A DNA stretch of 64,000 nucleotides. Source: Paracidovorax wautersii. Its GTDB lineage: Bacteria > Pseudomonadota > Gammaproteobacteria > Burkholderiales > Burkholderiaceae_C. Every line of letters starts with the position of its first letter. Position 1 is the stretch's first letter. Position numbers and translations under genes: made by a program. The notes under the pieces are model-generated. The model saw only the letters and a program-made list of their open reading frames with translations. It did not search any database and was not told the DNA's origin. Of the stretch, positions 61,351 to 64,000 are shown in pieces. The stretch spans positions 744,001 through 808,000 of the forward strand of contig NZ_JAVIZX010000001.1 of the NCBI RefSeq assembly GCF_031453675.1, read 5' to 3'.

Positions 61351-62031
61351 TCACTTCAGCAACTGCAGCAGCGCCTTGGCGGCCGGCTCGGACGATGCGG
61401 GGTTCTGCCCCGTCACCAGCAGGCCGTCGGTCAGCACGAAGGGGGCCCAGTCGGCGCCCTTGGCGTATTCGCCGCCGTTGGCCTTGAGCATGTCCTCGAC
61501 CAGGAACGGCACGATCTGGGTGAGCTGCACGCCCTCTTCCTCGGTGTTGGTGAAGCCCGTCACCTTGCGGCCTTTGACGAGCGGTTCGCCGCCGGGCGCC
61601 TTGGTGTGGCGCAGCACGCCGGGCGCGTGGCAGACCAGGGCCAGCGGCTTCTGGGCGGCCAAGGTCTGCTCGATCAGCGCGATGGACTGCGCGTCTTCCG
61701 CCAGGTCCCACAGCGGGCCGTGGCCGCCGGGGTAGAAGACGGCGTCGAAGTCTGCGGCTTTCACGCTGGACAGCGGCACGGTGGTGGCCAGGTGCTTCTG
61801 CGCCTCGGCATCGGCCTTGAAGCGGCGGGTGGCTTCGGTCTGGGCGTCGGGCTCGTCGCTCTTGGGGTCCAGCGGGGGCTGGCCACCCTTCGGCGAGGCC
61901 AGCGTGATCTGCGCACCGGCGTCCTTGAAGGCGTAGTACGGCGCGGCGAATTCTTCCAGCCAGAAACCGGTTTTCTTGCCGGTGTCGCCGAGCTGGTCGT
62001 GGGAGGTCAGAACCATGAGGATGTGGGCCAT
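61351..62031 (-). CDS. DJ-1/PfpI-family protein (Hsp31/glyoxalase-like)
   Basis: This 226-residue cysteine-type protein has nucleophilic Cys134-His135 in LALVCHAPGVL, Glu26/27 in FWLEEFAAPYY, and the loop GGHGPLWDL. This arrangement fits the YhbO/Hsp31-like class I glutamine amidotransferase branch with glyoxalase III, chaperone or protein-deglycase activity. The length and start (MAHILMVLTSHDQL) are normal. The precise activity is not clear from sequence. Confidence 0.88.
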   Translation of the reverse strand: MAHILMVLTSHDQLGDTGKKTGFWLEEFAAPYYAFKDAGAQITLASPKGGQPPLDPKSDEPDAQTEATRRFKADAEAQKHLATTVPLSSVKAADFDAVFYPGGHGPLWDLAEDAQSIALIEQTLAAQKPLALVCHAPGVLRHTKAPGGEPLVKGRKVTGFTNTEEEGVQLTQIVPFLVEDMLKANGGEYAKGADWAPFVLTDGLLVTGQNPASSEPAAKALLQLLK

Positions 62032-62142
62032 GTCGGGGTCGCTTTCTTGTACAGGAAGGGGACAGCAAACAACAAACAGGCCCGCACGGTAGCAGCGTTC
62101 GCGGCTGCGCCGCTGGGCTGCACGCCGGAACGCGGTTGCGGC

Positions 62143-63303
62143 CTACAGGGCCGCTTCCAGCACGCGGCGACTCACCTCGGGCGTCACGTCGCGGTGCTCG
62201 CCCAGTTGCGTCATGCCGTGCGCCTGCAGCTGCGCGATGACGGCGTCCACCGTCTCGCCGCCCAGCCGGTAGGCCGACAGGCGGGTGGGAATGCCCAGGC
62301 TCTCGAAGAAGGCGCGCGTGCGTTCGATGGCGGCGTCGATGCGCGCGTCCTCGCTGCCTTCGCGCAGGTCCCACACGCGCTCGGCATATTGCAGCAGCTT
62401 GGCGCGCTTGGCGTCGCGCCGCTCGTTCAGCATGGCGGGCAGCACCAGCGCCAGCGTGCGCGCGTGGTCGATGTGGTGCAGCGCCGTCAGCTCGTGGCCG
62501 ATCATGTGCGTCGCCCAGTCCTGCGGCACGCCCACGCCGATCAGGCCGTTGAGCGCCATGGTGGCCGCCCACATGAGCGAGGCGCGGTCGTCGTACACCG
62601 GTTCGGGCGCGGCCACGATGCGCGGACCCACCTCGATCAGCGTGCGCAGCAGGCCTTCGGCAAAACGGTCCTGCACCGGCGCGTTGGCCGGGTAGGTGAG
62701 GTACTGCTCCATGGTGTGCACGTAGGCATCCACCACGCCGTTGGCCAGCTGCTTGATCGGCAGGGTGTATGTCTTGGCCGGGTCCAGCACCGAGAAGCGC
62801 GGGTAGGTGTGCGGGCTGCTGAAGGCCAGCTTGGAGCCGCGCTCGCGGTGGGTGATGACGGAGCCGTTGTTCATCTCCGAGCCCGTGGCCGGCAGCGTGA
62901 GCACGGTGCCGAAGGGCAGCGCCGCGTGGATGTTGCGGCCGCGCTTCTGCAAAATCTCCCACGGGTCGCCGTCGAAGCAAACCGCCGCGGCGATGAACTT
63001 GGCCGCGTCGATCACCGAGCCGCCGCCCACGGCCAGCAGAAAGTCGAAGCCGCCCTCGCGCACGCGCTGCACGGCCTGCAGGCAGGTCTCGAAGCTGGGG
63101 TTGGGCTCGATGCCGCTGAAGGTGTCGTGCACCCGCCCGTCCAGCGCCTGCCGCGCGCGCCCCAGCGTGCCCGAGCGCTCGGCGCTGGCGCCGCCCACCA
63201 GGATCAGCACCCGCGCCTGGGCGGGCACATGCTGGCCGATGTCGGCGATGCGGCCTTGGCCGAAGAGGATGCGGGTGGGGTTGTGGAAGTCGAAATTGAG
63301 CAT
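62143..63303 (-). CDS. Iron-containing alcohol dehydrogenase (YqhD-like)
   Basis: This 386-residue protein is a group III alcohol dehydrogenase. It has the start MLNFDFHNPTRILFGQGRI, nucleotide motif AVGGGSVIDAAKFIA, GTVLTLPATGSEMN, and the metal ligands Asp and His in VVDAYVHTMEQY with HMIGHELTALHHIDHA downstream. The arrangement is that of YqhD, an NADPH-dependent aldehyde reductase that removes short aldehydes, including those from lipid peroxides. The partial Bug gene lies upstream on the same strand, 383 bp away. Confidence 0.92.
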   Translation of the reverse strand: MLNFDFHNPTRILFGQGRIADIGQHVPAQARVLILVGGASAERSGTLGRARQALDGRVHDTFSGIEPNPSFETCLQAVQRVREGGFDFLLAVGGGSVIDAAKFIAAAVCFDGDPWEILQKRGRNIHAALPFGTVLTLPATGSEMNNGSVITHRERGSKLAFSSPHTYPRFSVLDPAKTYTLPIKQLANGVVDAYVHTMEQYLTYPANAPVQDRFAEGLLRTLIEVGPRIVAAPEPVYDDRASLMWAATMALNGLIGVGVPQDWATHMIGHELTALHHIDHARTLALVLPAMLNERRDAKRAKLLQYAERVWDLREGSEDARIDAAIERTRAFFESLGIPTRLSAYRLGGETVDAVIAQLQAHGMTQLGEHRDVTPEVSRRVLEAAL

Positions 63304-63380
63304 GGCAGGCGGCTCCGGTGGAAGGGGTGCGCCCGGCCGGCCCCGCGCGGAGGGCCGAGCGCTGCAGCGCGGCCGGGATA

Positions 63381-63443
63381 CTATCAAAAAAATAGCTAGA
63401 AGCGCACGCCAGTATTGCGCCAGAGCCCGATTTGACTATCAAC
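63381..63443. repeat. Dispersed repeat, family 1, between alcohol dehydrogenase and Bug genes
   Basis: CTATCAAAAAAATAGCTAGA, AGCGCACGCCAG and GCGCCAGAGCCCGATTTGAC, then TATCAA, match the family blocks. It lies in the gap between the two minus-strand genes. The gap 63444-63685 shows no other structure. Confidence 0.55.
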
Positions 63444-63685
63444 TCTCAAAGCCCATAGCAGGAACCATCGTGCGGACGGGCGGGCGCCGGGAGGGCGGCC
63501 CGCGCCGGCGGGTGGTTTGACGGGGGTCAAGAGGGGCTCAGCCCCCGGGCTGGCAGGTGCCATCCGCCCCTTTCCGGCCGGCCTTCAGGCAACGGAAGGC
63601 AGCCGGGCGACCGCGTGCAACGGGCTGCGGCGCCCTCTGCGCAGGGCTGGCGCCAGCGCAGCCGCCACGCCGCTGCGCGGCCCGA

Positions 63686-64000
63686 TCAGTCCAGCTTCAC
63701 GCCGGCGGCCTTGATGGTCTCGCCCCAGCGGCGGGACTCGGCCCGTGCCATGGCGCGGAACTGCTCGGGCGTGCCGGGCAGCGCCTCCATGCCGAAGTCC
63801 TGCATGCGCTTGGCCACGGCCGGCGTGGCCAGGGCCTGGTTGATCTCTGCGTTCAGCCGGGTGGTGAGCGCGGCGGGCAGACCCGCCGGGGCCAGCACGC
63901 CCTGGAAGGCATAGACCTCGGTGTTCGGCACGCCGGCTTCGGCCAGCGTGGGCACGTCGGGCAGGGCCGCCACGCGGCGTGCCGAGCCGATGGCCAGCGC
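63686..64000 (-). CDS. Bug-family tripartite tricarboxylate transporter binding protein, partial
   Basis: The frame enters from the right edge, so only the C-terminal 104 residues are present. It reads [32 protein letters not shown] through ESRRWGETIKAAGVKLD, given here by its ends; both are typical of the Bug C-terminal lobe. It is the third Bug protein in the window and, unlike the other two, is on the minus strand. Confidence 0.88.
   Translation of the reverse strand, partial: ALAIGSARRVAALPDVPTLAEAGVPNTEVYAFQGVLAPAGLPAALTTRLNAEINQALATPAVAKRMQDFGMEALPGTPEQFRAMARAESRRWGETIKAAGVKLD

Overview
The window is GC-rich, densely coded chromosomal DNA from a beta-proteobacterium. Gene content points to Burkholderiales, most likely Comamonadaceae of the Acidovorax/Paracidovorax type. 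The evidence is three Bug-type (tripartite tricarboxylate transporter) binding proteins, a DUF1840 protein, a phasin-like PHA-system protein, ExeA/GspB, and two families of short dispersed repeats that I associate with this family. The genus is an inference. I found no rRNA, tRNA, CRISPR array, IS element or prophage.

Layout. 1-0.8 kb: two tandem zinc-ribbon membrane proteins, one cut by the window edge and one interrupted by an in-frame stop. 1.0-6.3 kb: a stress block with a small HTH regulator, OhrR and Ohr with a palindromic operator region, a metallophosphoesterase, a Ser/Thr kinase fused to a universal stress domain, and an SrkA-type kinase. 6.4-11.6 kb: an OprB-like porin, htpG with a sigma-32-like promoter, a GNAT acetyltransferase and an SDR reductase. 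11.7-18.5 kb: a FecI-FecR-TonB receptor signalling unit with a Fur-box-like site, beside a divergent hybrid histidine kinase. 18.7-28.4 kb: an RluF-like pseudouridine synthase with a 9-residue repeat tail, a cupredoxin-like protein translationally coupled to a GGNEF/EAL protein, a chemoreceptor, a Crp/Fnr regulator, and GspB/ExeA.

28.7-39.8 kb: a same-strand catabolic uptake block. It holds an AMP-dependent acyl-CoA ligase, a complete branched-chain-amino-acid-type ABC importer (two ATPases, two permeases, one binding protein), a PaaK-like CoA ligase and two Bug proteins. It probably takes up a carboxylic, perhaps aromatic, acid and activates it to a CoA thioester. 39.8-47.5 kb: housekeeping and lipid-related genes (DUF1840, cyclopropane synthase-like, Tag glycosylase, lipoprotein aminopeptidase, PHA protein, acyl-CoA-binding protein) and a second chemoreceptor ending in DWETF. 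48.2-54.5 kb: two divergent M20 amidohydrolases, a Tat-exported ABC binding protein and a molybdopterin oxidoreductase. 54.5-61.1 kb: a five-gene minus-strand unit (pirin, isochorismatase-like hydrolase, amidohydrolase, DoxX-like, MFS exporter) opposite a LysR regulator, with a perfect palindrome between them. 61.3-64.0 kb: a DJ-1/PfpI protein, an iron-type alcohol dehydrogenase, and the 3' part of a third Bug protein.

The most unusual structural signal is a family of about 60-bp palindromic repeats with a core like ATAGCTGCTTGCGCTT. About ten copies occur. Most lie between genes, but two sit in frame inside protein genes, and one has become a perfect 21-bp-stem hairpin between convergent genes.
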